Virus record (IMG/VR): IMGVR_UViG_3300032323_001119
Location: 1-64,000 of that record
DNA length: 64,000 bases
Reading direction: 5' to 3' (one strand)
Source of the DNA: a virus
Below the pieces are notes generated by a model. It saw nothing but the letters and a program-made list of their open reading frames with translations, was not told where the DNA came from and searched no databases. Shown here piece by piece: positions 15,704 to 22,380 of this stretch. The position numbers and the translations under genes are program-made. Each line of letters begins with the position of its first letter. The stretch's first letter is position 1.

Positions 15704-16401
15704 TTATTGTAAGTCCCATCAGGAATATAGGTTTCCATAAACTTCTTTAGTGCAGGATTTTCTGACTCTCCATGATGAGAAGAGTAAAAAAATCTAGGAT
15801 CATCTAGATTAAATTCGCCTTCTGGAAAATCAATTTTATTATAGGTTTCCATGCTTACCCATATATCATCTTCAATTGTAGAAGTGTGTGTAAACCTTAC
15901 ACCGTAATCAACTTTTTTAACAGCATGAACATTTTTAACGTCATGCACAATCAGTTCACCAGCTTTTGGTTTATGACATAAGTTTTGCATAGGATAGCAT
16001 ATTTCACCGCCAAGATAATCGTCATTGAAATAAAGAACGTAGCTGTATCTTGCAGACACAAGCTTTATTTTTTCTATATCTGATTGTTCATCTATTTCAT
16101 TGTAATATGCTAGGTTAAAATGATTTTGTATATCTACGTGAGGGTCCATTCCCTGATCTGTGTATCTAATTATTACGTGGTCTAATGGTTGTATTTTACA
16201 GTTTGGCATGTTTAAAGATTTAAGTAGTCTTTCTCCATATTTTGCAAAACTAGTGAACTCTCTATGGTGATGATTCTCTACCGTCCACTCCCTTGATCTT
16301 ATTTCTTTCATAACAGGAATCAATTCTTCTTCAGATAAAAAATTTTCCCAAGACCAGACGCCTTCTCCTATTTGCTTATATTGCTCTTTAAAGTGGCTCA
16401 T
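15700..16401 (-). CDS. Fe(II)/2-oxoglutarate-dependent oxygenase
   Basis: A 233-residue protein. H88-x-D90 (DPHVDIQ) and H159 (NVHAVKKV) are the iron ligands; R169 (GVRFTH) is the 2-oxoglutarate anchor. The core strand reads FNDDYLGGEICYP. All key residues are intact, so it should be active. Its start is leaderless: a TATAAT box lies six bases upstream. The adjacent methyltransferase and SGNH hydrolase suggest a small-molecule or glycan-modification cluster. Confidence 0.87.
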   Translation of the reverse strand: MSHFKEQYKQIGEGVWSWENFLSEEELIPVMKEIRSREWTVENHHHREFTSFAKYGERLLKSLNMPNCKIQPLDHVIIRYTDQGMDPHVDIQNHFNLAYYNEIDEQSDIEKIKLVSARYSYVLYFNDDYLGGEICYPMQNLCHKPKAGELIVHDVKNVHAVKKVDYGVRFTHTSTIEDDIWVSMETYNKIDFPEGEFNLDDPRFFYSSHHGESENPALKKFMETYIPDGTYNN

Positions 16402-16419
16402 AATTATATTATACCATCG

Positions 16420-16494
16420 TAGGGATAATCGGATTTGAACCGATAGTCGATTGTATATAAGACAATTGCTTTAACCAGATTAAGCTATATCCCC
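16420..16494 (-). tRNA. tRNA-Ile (anticodon UAU)
   Basis: A complete cloverleaf of 75 bases. Acceptor GGGGATA/TATCCCT (one G-U), D stem GCTT/AAGC, anticodon stem ATTGT/ACAAT around CTTATAT, T stem ATCGG/CCGAT with TTCAAAT loop. CCA is not encoded. UAU reads AUA directly; bacteria generally use a lysidine-modified CAU tRNA instead, so this may relieve AUA decoding in an AT-rich phage. Confidence 0.92.
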
Positions 16495-16574
16495 TAGTTC
16501 ATATTAAATTGCAGAATTATTCCGCATATATGTACTATGATAGCTACTACTCCGATCCAAATGATTAATTTCAT
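16494..16574 (-). CDS. Single-span membrane microprotein (26 residues)
   Basis: ATG at 16574 after GGGCGGG, TAG ending on the first base of the tRNA. Residues 3-20 are hydrophobic (LIIWIGVVAIIVHICGII). It overlaps the stop of the upstream gene (ATGA). Possible membrane-active peptide; function unknown. Confidence 0.55.
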   Translation of the reverse strand: MKLIIWIGVVAIIVHICGIILQFNMN

Positions 16575-16684
16575 TTCCCGCCCTTTATTAACTTCTGAAT
16601 GCAATTAACGCAAAAGCTTTCTAGTACGCCTTTTGAGTTTAATCTCTCAACGTATTTTGTGTTGTCACAGAAGTTACATTTCAT
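16571..16684 (-). CDS. Zinc-finger microprotein (37 residues)
   Basis: ATG at 16684. CNFC near the start and CVNC in the second half form a four-Cys zinc knuckle. The TATACT box is six bases upstream, hence leaderless. It is coupled to the membrane microprotein. Confidence 0.65.
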   Translation of the reverse strand: MKCNFCDNTKYVERLNSKGVLESFCVNCIQKLIKGGK

Positions 16685-16828
16685 AATATGAGTATAGCAT
16701 AATTCTGGTCAACTAGCATTTCATATTTTCTAAAATGTTAATATTTTTTTAATTTGTATGATACACGTATTTTATAGAAACGGACATTTGGTATAGTCCG
16801 CACATATTGAGCGTGAGCATACGGTCAA

Positions 16829-16844
16829 TGTGATAGACCTCACA
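16829..16844. promoter_or_regulatory. CRP/GlxR-like operator
   Basis: TGTGATAGACCTCACA, a perfect match to TGTGA-N6-TCACA, 64 bases upstream of the first TGTCAG promoter element (start to start). Confidence 0.7.
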
Positions 16845-16892
16845 AAGTATTTTTTTGATTTGTCCCTAATGTCCGAATTGCGACTTGCAATT

Positions 16893-16914
16893 TGTCAGAC
16901 CCCCATGCAATAAT
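16893..16914 (+). promoter_or_regulatory. TGTCAG early promoter 1
   Basis: TGTCAG 16893-16898, ten bases, AATAAT 16909-16914. GAAAGGAG and the ATG at 16946 follow. Confidence 0.8.
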
Positions 16915-16945
16915 TAAGGTATAACAAAAAGAAAGGAGCAATTAA

Positions 16946-17098
16946 ATGCTCACTCAAAAAACACTAGACGCAATCGTCTATGAATACCAACATGGTGGCG
17001 TTAAGTCTAACCACCCTGAATTAACTACCTATGAGCGCAAGGCTCTACTTAAGCACTTGTTCTCCCTCCCTACTTATTGCGCTTGTTGTGTGAGGTAA
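16946..17098 (+). CDS. Small early protein (50 residues)
   Basis: First gene of the plus-strand early block, after GAAAGGAG. Polar, ending in YCACCVR with three closely spaced cysteines. The stop codon lies inside the operator at 17089-17104. Function unknown. Confidence 0.65.
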   Translation: MLTQKTLDAIVYEYQHGGVKSNHPELTTYERKALLKHLFSLPTYCACCVR

Positions 17099-17104
17099 CT
17101 CACA
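17089..17104. promoter_or_regulatory. CRP/GlxR-like operator
   Basis: TGTGAGGTAACTCACA, a perfect TGTGA-N6-TCACA site; the symmetry extends to GTGTGAG-GTAA-CTCACAC. It overlaps the end of the preceding gene and is 43 bases before promoter 2. Confidence 0.75.
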
Positions 17105-17131
17105 CGACACACCCCCTCAACATCCCCATAA

Positions 17132-17153
17132 TGTCAGACCTATCCGCTACAAT
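17132..17153 (+). promoter_or_regulatory. TGTCAG early promoter 2
   Basis: TGTCAG 17132-17137, ten bases, TACAAT 17148-17153, then AACGAAAGAGG before the ATG at 17185. Confidence 0.82.
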
Positions 17154-17184
17154 TACAACATAACAACAACGAAAGAGGCACTAA

Positions 17185-17367
17185 ATGTCATACGCTTACT
17201 CATACGAAACTAACTCGGTCTCTAAATGGGAGACTATCCAATCAGATGTTGCAGATGCATACTCATACTTAGATGAGGTAGATGATGAGCAACCACCCGT
17301 TGATGATTTTGATGATGCAGATGATGAAGAACTAGCAAAACTATTCACACTAACTTGGGAGAACTAA
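17185..17367 (+). CDS. Small acidic early protein (60 residues)
   Basis: Strongly acidic middle (EVDDEQPPVDDFDDADDEE). Such acidic peptides often mimic DNA or bind host basic proteins, but no family is recognised. It heads a run of six tightly packed small genes. Confidence 0.65.
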   Translation: MSYAYSYETNSVSKWETIQSDVADAYSYLDEVDDEQPPVDDFDDADDEELAKLFTLTWEN

Positions 17368-17369
17368 TA

Positions 17370-17540
17370 ATGACTATCACTTACTCAATTTGGCAAGGCT
17401 CTCGCTTACTATCTATCGACAATGTAGCGCATGAGGTTAAGGCTATTGACCACCTAATCGAATCGCTTAACGCTAGCGAACTAGGTAAGAAAACAAAATT
17501 CACCGCTAATGTAATGTCTATCAAGGTAGGGGATAATTAA
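17370..17540 (+). CDS. Small early protein (56 residues)
   Basis: ATG at 17370, two bases after the previous stop. Mixed alpha/beta composition, no motif. Stop overlaps the next start (TAATG). Confidence 0.6.
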   Translation: MTITYSIWQGSRLLSIDNVAHEVKAIDHLIESLNASELGKKTKFTANVMSIKVGDN

Positions 17541-17692
17541 TGAGAAAATGTAAGATAGATGTATGCGATTCAACCGAACTAGTGTATAGCGGTGTAGATG
17601 CTTTCCTATTGGGTGTGCCAACCGAAACTTATTGCTATGATTGCTCTAACAATGGAGATGCACATAGAGAATTGCTAGAGGTAACTAACTAA
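17540..17692 (+). CDS. Small Cys-rich protein (50 residues)
   Basis: ATG shares a base with the previous stop. Cysteines in KCKIDVCD and YCYDCSNN suggest a zinc site. Function unknown. Confidence 0.6.
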   Translation: MRKCKIDVCDSTELVYSGVDAFLLGVPTETYCYDCSNNGDAHRELLEVTN

Positions 17693-17811
17693 TGAATAGA
17701 CTACTAACTACACTAGTGCAATTGGCTATTGCTATCCCCGCCCTATATATGGGGCGCTTAATGTGGCACGAACTAAAGGCAGACCTAAGAGAGATGATGA
17801 GGGGCAACTAA
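17692..17811 (+). CDS. Small membrane protein (39 residues)
   Basis: One hydrophobic span (LLTTLVQLAIAIPALYMG) with a charged C-terminal tail. Coupled by TAATG overlaps on both sides. Confidence 0.6.
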   Translation: MNRLLTTLVQLAIAIPALYMGRLMWHELKADLREMMRGN

Positions 17812-17909
17812 TGGAAGACCTATTCGGATTTGAAAAGGCGATTCAACTAGATCACCTTAACCTAGAACAACTAAAAGAACTAGAAAAGATTCTAGATAAA
17901 ATTAAATAA
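17811..17909 (+). CDS. Small helical protein (32 residues)
   Basis: Glu/Lys/Leu-rich helix (LEQLKELEKILDKIK), a likely coiled coil. Last gene of this operon, followed by the hairpin repeat region. Confidence 0.5.
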   Translation: MEDLFGFEKAIQLDHLNLEQLKELEKILDKIK

Positions 17910-17939
17910 ATACGGCGTGTCGACTTGACAAAAGTTGGC

Positions 17940-17974
17940 ACCCGCACATAGCTGCGGGGTCGGGCGTGTCGTTA
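17940..17974. repeat. 35-nt exact repeat with hairpin, copy 1
   Basis: Identical to 19564-19598. It contains CCCGCA-CATAGC-TGCGGG (a six-base-pair hairpin) followed by GGGTCGGGCGTGTCG. Both copies lie after the end of an operon, so a terminator or processing signal is likely. GGCGTGTCG elements also flank it at 17914 and 18005. Confidence 0.85.
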
Positions 17975-18042
17975 TGAACATGTTATAAAATCCCCCGAAA
18001 TTTACGGCGTGTCGATTTGACAGACAAATCGGACATTTTTTA

Positions 18043-18058
18043 TGTGATGTAAAACACA
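18043..18058. promoter_or_regulatory. CRP/GlxR-like operator, imperfect
   Basis: TGTGATGTAAAACACA has one arm mismatch. It is 65 bases before promoter 3. Confidence 0.5.
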
Positions 18059-18107
18059 TGACTTGAGCGTCTCACATCTTGGAATTACTGGTTAGTAATT
18101 AGATAAA

Positions 18108-18129
18108 TGTCAGTCCCCTAATGTATAAT
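18108..18129 (+). promoter_or_regulatory. TGTCAG early promoter 3
   Basis: TGTCAG 18108-18113, ten bases, TATAAT 18124-18129, then AACGAAAGAAGG. Confidence 0.85.
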
Positions 18130-18161
18130 GTCTACTATAACAACAACGAAAGAAGGTCACC

Positions 18162-18278
18162 ATGAACCTAGAGCAATTCAAGGCTCACGTTATCGCACAA
18201 CGTGAAGCAAGCAAGGCAGAAGCCTTGTCAGTCCTATCTGCTACAATTACCAAATCAACAACGAAAGAAGGCAACTAA
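18162..18278 (+). CDS. Small early protein (38 residues), tail encoded by next promoter
   Basis: ATG at 18162 after GAAAGAAGG. The N-terminal half is a charged helix (LEQFKAHVIAQREASKAE). The last 18 residues are the translation of promoter 4 and its ribosome-binding leader. Stop overlaps the next ATG. Confidence 0.55.
   Translation: MNLEQFKAHVIAQREASKAEALSVLSATITKSTTKEGN
18226..18247 (+). promoter_or_regulatory. TGTCAG early promoter 4 (inside a gene)
   Basis: TGTCAG 18226-18231, ten bases, TACAAT 18242-18247, then AACGAAAGAAGG and the ATG at 18278. It lies wholly within the preceding coding sequence. Confidence 0.8.
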
Positions 18279-18475
18279 TGTCAGCAAATGTCTACTCCGT
18301 AGAGAGTCTGCTAATCGGCAAGGCTTACAATTCCCGTTCCGTATCTGGCGAAATAATTGACGCAGAAAAAACCGATAAAGTTTGGTATGCGGATTGCGAT
18401 ACTTATCGCGTTCAGGTTAGACCACGCCACGGATTTAACGATACTTATCGTTATCTAGCGGTAAAAACTTCATAA
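18278..18475 (+). CDS. Small early protein (65 residues)
   Basis: Beta-rich sequence with DTYRVQVRPRHGF and a YRYLAVK end, similar in style to small OB- or SH3-like phage proteins. No family recognised. Confidence 0.65.
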   Translation: MSANVYSVESLLIGKAYNSRSVSGEIIDAEKTDKVWYADCDTYRVQVRPRHGFNDTYRYLAVKTS

Positions 18476-18566
18476 CTAAATAATCGAAACAGGGGCAGTT
18501 TAGAGAGTGTTCTCGCCCAATGTCGTAAGTAAGAACTCTCACCAATTTTTTAACGAAAGGAAAACT

Positions 18567-18731
18567 ATGTTAAACATAATCGACAAAACCGATTTCTATG
18601 AAATCGCAGATGAGCAACACTTTTGCTGTGATGAAAGTCAGTTTAAGTATTACTGTATCGAGCACCTAGAGTTTATGGGTTGCTACTTTTGCGGATTTGA
18701 CTATGACAAGGATTGCGAGGAACAACACTAA
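18567..18731 (+). CDS. Cys-rich small protein (54 residues)
   Basis: ATG at 18567 after AACGAAAGG. Cysteines in HFCCDE, YYCIEHLEFMGCYFC and KDCEEQH predict a zinc-binding fold. Function unknown. Confidence 0.6.
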   Translation: MLNIIDKTDFYEIADEQHFCCDESQFKYYCIEHLEFMGCYFCGFDYDKDCEEQH

Positions 18732-18853
18732 TGGGACACATTGAGTTTTTCCGCCTTGATGATGAAGGCGCTGGGTGGGTAGATTTGGATCAAGCCACTC
18801 CAGAGGAATTGCTAACTCTTGAGATAGGCTTATTTCAAGAGGGCGCCCTCTAA
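18731..18853 (+). CDS. Small acidic protein (40 residues)
   Basis: ATG overlaps the preceding TAA. Acidic, with the pattern WVDLDQATPEELLTLE. Function unknown. Confidence 0.55.
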   Translation: MGHIEFFRLDDEGAGWVDLDQATPEELLTLEIGLFQEGAL

Positions 18854-18855
18854 TT

Positions 18856-18877
18856 TGTCAGACCCCTCTGCTACAAT
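18856..18877 (+). promoter_or_regulatory. TGTCAG early promoter 5
   Basis: TGTCAG 18856-18861, ten bases, TACAAT 18872-18877, then TACGAAAGGG before the ATG at 18906. Confidence 0.82.
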
Positions 18878-18905
18878 ACTCTAAATAACTACGAAAGGGA
18901 AACTA

Positions 18906-19112
18906 ATGTATAAAGTAACTTGCCAGTATGACTTTGAGGAAAGCCCTCATTGGTCTGCAAACTACGAGGACGAATTCGAAGCGTGGAAATCTTTTTTCTC
19001 ATTCACCGACTGGGGAATGGCTAACGAATACTCAACTGTAAATATTTACACACCAGCATTGAAATGCTACACAAAAGTTTTTTATCGCAACGGAATGGTG
19101 GTAACGAAATGA
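18906..19112 (+). CDS. Early protein, N-half homologue of the 43384 protein
   Basis: A 68-residue product. Its second half (DWGMANEYSTVNIYTP...TKV) aligns with DWGFAKHFLTVTLYEP...SKV of the 152-residue protein at 43384-43842. The next gene matches that protein's C-terminal half, so this is one half of a split pair. Function unknown. Confidence 0.7.
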   Translation: MYKVTCQYDFEESPHWSANYEDEFEAWKSFFSFTDWGMANEYSTVNIYTPALKCYTKVFYRNGMVVTK

Positions 19113-19303
19113 TGACCCGTAAAGATTATGTAGCAACCGCAGAAATTCTAAAGTATGCAAGCAACAAAACGCACCCAGCGTTATTTTCTAAAATCGTAAA
19201 TGATTTTGCGGAAATGTTTGCAAAAGATAATCCTCGATTTGATGTCGTGAGATTTCACGAAGCCAGCAACTACACAACAATTTTTGGAAAGGTTGAAAAA
19301 TGA
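19109..19303 (+). CDS. Early protein, C-half homologue of the 43384 protein
   Basis: A 64-residue product after GGTGG. The pattern 'DFA-hhF--D--RFD--RF' (DFAEMFAKDNPRFDVVRFHEA) matches DFAKIFSLDSWRFDSERFFAN of the 43384-43842 protein. Small proteins of this pattern are common in actinophages. Overlaps its neighbours by four bases. Confidence 0.7.
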   Translation: MMTRKDYVATAEILKYASNKTHPALFSKIVNDFAEMFAKDNPRFDVVRFHEASNYTTIFGKVEK

Positions 19304-19443
19304 TTTTAGAAATGTCAGCAATTTATTGTGAAGCGTGTGAGGACTCAGCGTTTATCGTTCAACATGAGGATATGATAGAAATTTCTGCGTGTGCTTGCGA
19401 ACAAGATTTGCAACAATTAGCGGAGTGGATAAATGAACCTTAA
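19300..19443 (+). CDS. Cys-rich small protein (47 residues)
   Basis: Starts in the previous stop (ATGA). CEAC and CACEQD point to a zinc site. Function unknown. Confidence 0.6.
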   Translation: MILEMSAIYCEACEDSAFIVQHEDMIEISACACEQDLQQLAEWINEP

Positions 19444-19552
19444 AGAAAAAATAAAACGCATTCAGGAATTGCGGAGATCAAACGCCGCAACTCCTGTTCG
19501 CAATAAGAAAAAATACACACGCAAGCGCAAGCATAAAAATTCAGAGTATTGA
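19433..19552 (+). CDS. Small basic protein (39 residues)
   Basis: ATG at 19433 overlapping the previous end by 11 bases. Very basic (NKKKYTRKRKHKN), so it may bind nucleic acid. Last of its operon, followed by the 35-base hairpin repeat. Confidence 0.5.
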   Translation: MNLKEKIKRIQELRRSNAATPVRNKKKYTRKRKHKNSEY

Positions 19553-19563
19553 ATATTTATGCG

Positions 19564-19598
19564 ACCCGCACATAGCTGCGGGGTCGGGCGTGTCGTTA
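19564..19598. repeat. 35-nt exact repeat with hairpin, copy 2
   Basis: Identical to 17940-17974; follows the stop of the 19433 gene by 11 bases. See copy 1. Confidence 0.85.
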
Positions 19599-19602
19599 AG
19601 TA

Positions 19603-19618
19603 GGTGATCAAAATCACC
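19603..19618. promoter_or_regulatory. CRP/GlxR-like operator variant
   Basis: GGTGATCAAAATCACC keeps GTGA-N6-TCAC but has G/C outer bases. It is 44 bases before promoter 6 and is followed by the shared CCTGGAATTTTT element. Confidence 0.5.
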
Positions 19619-19646
19619 CTGGAATTTTTGGGCGTGTTGTAGAAAA

Positions 19647-19668
19647 TGTCAGTGGGCCATGGTATTAT
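19647..19668 (+). promoter_or_regulatory. TGTCAG early promoter 6
   Basis: TGTCAG 19647-19652, ten bases, TATTAT 19663-19668, then AACGAAAGG and the ATG at 19697. Confidence 0.82.
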
Positions 19669-19696
19669 TCTCTTAAATCTAACGAAAGGCTCATCC

Positions 19697-19807
19697 ATGG
19701 ATTTTTATGATGAATACTATGAAACAGATATGATACGCCCAGACGCTAAGTCTTGCTATTGCACTAATCATTCTATTTGTACTAATTGTGTTAAGGGGTA
19801 TAACTAA
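19697..19807 (+). CDS. Cys-rich microprotein (36 residues)
   Basis: Contains KSCYCTNHSICTNC, four cysteines and one His, probably zinc-bound. Overlaps the next ATG by one base, so coupled to the gp88-like gene. Confidence 0.6.
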   Translation: MDFYDEYYETDMIRPDAKSCYCTNHSICTNCVKGYN

Positions 19808-20529
19808 TGACTAAACTAAAGCGCTCAAATGATAGAAAGGTGGCTAACCTTGTCACAAAAAATGGAAAGCAAGCCGCAATTGCCAATACATTCGGATTAC
19901 CTGCAGGAAAGGCTTATTCATGTCCTGGCGCTACGAGTATCTGCGAAAGTGTTTGCTATGCAGGCAAATTGGAAAAACTCTTCCCTGGTGTAAAAACTAA
20001 TCTATTGCACAATTGGGAATTGTTACGCAATGCAGACATGGATAGCATGTTGCTATTGCTTGATGAAATGATTGTAGAATTTGTTGCAGACTGTGAAAAG
20101 AAAGACGCCCCTAAGTTATTCCGTATACACTGGGACGGGGACTTCTTTAATGATACCTACGCATATGCCTGGAAGACTATTATCATGAACCACCCCGATG
20201 TTCAATTCTGGGTTTATACACGTGTAAAGTCTGCAGCACTTATTCTTAAGGATGTATCTAATCTGTCTCTTTACTATTCAACGGATGACGAGAATAAAGA
20301 AATAGCATTCGATTTGAAAACTAATTCTAAGGTCCGCCTTGCTTATCTAGGCAAGACATTCGCAGACACTGAGGGCACCATGAAAGAATTAACTGGTAAG
20401 CCTGGCGCTAAGTGTCCTGAGAATATGAAATCAATTCCGCTTATTAGCAATGCAGGGTCCGCATGTGTTTCATGTGGCCTATGTGTTTATGGTAAAGCAG
20501 ACATTCGATTCTCTGCGAGTAAAAAATAA
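19807..20529 (+). CDS. gp88-family phage protein
   Basis: A 240-residue product with a Cys-rich centre near residues 39-52 (SCPGATSICESVCYAG) and a C-terminal Cys group (CVSCGLCVYGK). This matches the mycobacteriophage gp88 domain, which I recall as widespread in actinophages with unknown function. The cysteines could hold an iron-sulphur cluster or zinc. HWDGDFFND near residue 117 is another conserved-looking motif. Confidence 0.7.
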   Translation: MTKLKRSNDRKVANLVTKNGKQAAIANTFGLPAGKAYSCPGATSICESVCYAGKLEKLFPGVKTNLLHNWELLRNADMDSMLLLLDEMIVEFVADCEKKDAPKLFRIHWDGDFFNDTYAYAWKTIIMNHPDVQFWVYTRVKSAALILKDVSNLSLYYSTDDENKEIAFDLKTNSKVRLAYLGKTFADTEGTMKELTGKPGAKCPENMKSIPLISNAGSACVSCGLCVYGKADIRFSASKK

Positions 20530-20624
20530 TGTATGAAGTTATTGGAGCTATTGTAGGATTCTTAATGATATTAACTTCCTTATTACCGTTTGCCCTTGTG
20601 TACTATTTATTTAAACACTTATAA
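20529..20624 (+). CDS. Membrane microprotein (31 residues)
   Basis: ATG overlaps the preceding TAA. Residues 3-27 are one hydrophobic span (IGAIVGFLMILTSLLPFALV). Followed by the regulatory cassette at 20.63 kb. Confidence 0.55.
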   Translation: MYEVIGAIVGFLMILTSLLPFALVYYLFKHL

Positions 20625-20671
20625 CGGCGTGTTGACTTGACAAGATCAAGTCAGCCCCCATATTTGAGGGG

Positions 20672-20702
20672 TTATCCACAGGTTTAAGTGGAGTTATCCA
20701 CA
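20672..20702. promoter_or_regulatory. Two perfect DnaA boxes
   Basis: TTATCCACA occurs at 20672-20680 and 20694-20702, 22 bases apart (start to start). The first box and the bases after it (GTTATCCACAGGTTTAAGTG) are repeated exactly at 22431-22450. Both places lie 44 bases before a CRP-like site. Confidence 0.75.
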
Positions 20703-20715
20703 ATCCCTGGAATTT

Positions 20716-20731
20716 TGTGATTAATCTCACA
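20716..20731. promoter_or_regulatory. CRP/GlxR-like operator
   Basis: TGTGATTAATCTCACA, a perfect arm match, preceded by CCTGGAATTT and 49 bases before promoter 7. Confidence 0.75.
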
Positions 20732-20764
20732 AAAGCTGCGACACGCCGAGGATGGATTAGGTAA

Positions 20765-20786
20765 TGTCAGTGGGTAATGCTAAAAT
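20765..20786 (+). promoter_or_regulatory. TGTCAG early promoter 7
   Basis: TGTCAG 20765-20770, ten bases, TAAAAT 20781-20786, then AACGAAAGG and the ATG at 20815. Confidence 0.82.
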
Positions 20787-20814
20787 ACTCTTATCCAACA
20801 ACGAAAGGTAACAA

Positions 20815-21039
20815 ATGCCAAATGTAATCACCGTTCCACACACAGTGGAGTTTGTCGCTACTATTGATTTAGATAAGATTGACTCCAACCTATTACCCAC
20901 CCTATTATCTTTATCTGAGGATGAACTAACAAAGATGTGTTCAGAAGCAACACACTCTGCACTAGACATAGCAGATGTATTAACAGTTGCTAACAAAGGT
21001 TATTCTTGGGCTGAACTATCTATCAAGAAGGGAAACTAA
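20815..21039 (+). CDS. Early protein (74 residues)
   Basis: Acidic helical product with LLPTLLSLSEDELTKMCSEA. No family recognised. First gene of the operon controlled by the DnaA-box cassette. Confidence 0.65.
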   Translation: MPNVITVPHTVEFVATIDLDKIDSNLLPTLLSLSEDELTKMCSEATHSALDIADVLTVANKGYSWAELSIKKGN

Positions 21040-21041
21040 TA

Positions 21042-21308
21042 ATGGGATACACAACAGCGTTATCTATTGCTGAGGACTTATCGCTAGAGGCAGGACTTGC
21101 TTATCACTTACAGGGTAATCATTACCCACCCGTTCCCGTCTCAATGGTGCAACCTTGCATAGATGCTATTGATGCGTTCTATGATGAGGAATACAGCCGT
21201 GAGATCAATTTACCTGAAGGTATAACTTGGAGAGGTCAGACTTCCTGCCCTGCGTCTGCGATAGTAGATGCCCACCACTTGGAAGCGTGGCTACCTGAGT
21301 ATGACTAA
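21042..21308 (+). CDS. Early protein (88 residues)
   Basis: Starts two bases after the previous stop. Contains PCIDAIDAFYDEEYSR and a Trp/His-rich end. A conserved actinophage-type small protein of unknown function. Confidence 0.6.
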   Translation: MGYTTALSIAEDLSLEAGLAYHLQGNHYPPVPVSMVQPCIDAIDAFYDEEYSREINLPEGITWRGQTSCPASAIVDAHHLEAWLPEYD

Positions 21309-21353
21309 GGTCACACAATAACTTTCTCAAATAATGAGATAGGGCTTGATAAA

Positions 21354-21375
21354 TGTCAGCCCCCAATGCTACAAT
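21354..21375 (+). promoter_or_regulatory. TGTCAG early promoter 8
   Basis: TGTCAG 21354-21359, ten bases, TACAAT 21370-21375, then AGAAAGAAGG and the ATG at 21404. Confidence 0.82.
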
Positions 21376-21403
21376 ACTACCCTACACAGAAAGAAGGAAG
21401 CAA

Positions 21404-21586
21404 ATGACAGTACAAGATAAGTTGTATCAGGTTGGAGATTTATTCACCACCCTAAAGTCAAAAAAGACAGGTGTGATTAAAGAAATCCACCCACAGGCAT
21501 CTGGCTCGGTGCGTGTGTTGCTAGAAATGCCAAACAAGGAAACTCGCTGGACATCAGTATCAGCAAGCACCCTAGCAGGTAATTAG
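21404..21586 (+). CDS. Early protein (60 residues), SH3/KOW-like
   Basis: The layout VGDLFTTLKSKKTGVIKEIH...VRVLLEM resembles small beta-barrel (SH3/KOW) domains that bind nucleic acid or protein. The likeness is structural guesswork. ATG 21404 follows GAAAGAAGG; an upstream ATG at 21353 overlaps the promoter. Confidence 0.6.
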   Translation: MTVQDKLYQVGDLFTTLKSKKTGVIKEIHPQASGSVRVLLEMPNKETRWTSVSASTLAGN

Positions 21587-21602
21587 CATAGGGCAGGGGG
21601 GT

Positions 21603-21624
21603 TGTCAGACCCCCCTGCTATAAT
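21603..21624 (+). promoter_or_regulatory. TGTCAG early promoter 9 (best match)
   Basis: TGTCAG 21603-21608, ten bases, TATAAT 21619-21624 with TGC before the -10, then CAACGAAAGG and the ATG at 21660. Confidence 0.88.
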
Positions 21625-21659
21625 ACTCTCAACAACAACCAACCAACGAAAGGTAACAA

Positions 21660-22076
21660 ATGTCAAGAGCAATCACAGTAAAGGTGGCAACACCAAAGGT
21701 AATCAAGGCTTTGGAAACAAAGTTAGCAACAATCAAGAAAGACTATGCAGAGCAAGGTGCAAACGAGGCTAAGTATGAAAAGGCTCGTAAGATTTGGCAG
21801 AAGGAACTTCAGGACTATGCAATCGCAAACATCAAGAAGTCAGAGAACCTTCGCACTTCTTACCGCTCTTGGAATAACACTCTCAACATTGACTTTGATT
21901 TGACAGTATCCGAAAAGGATTTGCCAAAAGAGCCTGAGCGTGATTTTGTAACAATGCACCAACACACATACAATGAATTAGTTGAGGACATCACAAATGC
22001 TCTCACAATTCTAAAGATGACAGATGAGGAAACAGTAAATGCTTCTACAATGAAGCAAATTGCTCGTTATCTCTAA
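21660..22076 (+). CDS. Early protein (138 residues)
   Basis: Lys-rich and helical, with a long N-terminal charged helix (ALETKLATIKKDYAEQ). No catalytic motif; possibly nucleic-acid or host-protein binding. Strong promoter and ribosome-binding site suggest high expression. Confidence 0.65.
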   Translation: MSRAITVKVATPKVIKALETKLATIKKDYAEQGANEAKYEKARKIWQKELQDYAIANIKKSENLRTSYRSWNNTLNIDFDLTVSEKDLPKEPERDFVTMHQHTYNELVEDITNALTILKMTDEETVNASTMKQIARYL

Positions 22077-22114
22077 CTAATCCAACGACCTGAGTATGTC
22101 GCCAAACTGCTCAC

Positions 22115-22130
22115 ACCTTCGGGTGTAACT
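22115..22130 (+). terminator. Small UUCG-loop hairpin
   Basis: ACACC-TTCG-GGTGT forms a compact tetraloop hairpin between two genes. No T-run follows, so it may stabilise RNA more than terminate. Confidence 0.45.
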
Positions 22131-22148
22131 ACTAACAAAGGTAAAGCA

Positions 22149-22376
22149 ATGCGTTTCAAAATTGAAATGTACGATGAAGTAAAACAAAATGATTTAACAA
22201 TCTATTCAGAAGAGGGCTATGATAACGAAAGCCTTAAAGAACTTGTCTTCTCAAACCTAAAGAGGTTTGATGGAAATGTTAAAGCTTTTGTCTATGATCA
22301 AAAAAATAAAAAGAAAACATCAGCGGCGTTTGTTCCTATGGAAACAGTCAATTACGTAAAATCATTGTCAAAGTAA
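22149..22376 (+). CDS. Early protein (75 residues)
   Basis: ATG after AAAGGTAAAGCA. Alpha/beta protein with VKAFVYDQKNKKKTS. No family recognised. Followed by a clear terminator. Confidence 0.6.
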   Translation: MRFKIEMYDEVKQNDLTIYSEEGYDNESLKELVFSNLKRFDGNVKAFVYDQKNKKKTSAAFVPMETVNYVKSLSK

Positions 22377-22380
22377 AATG

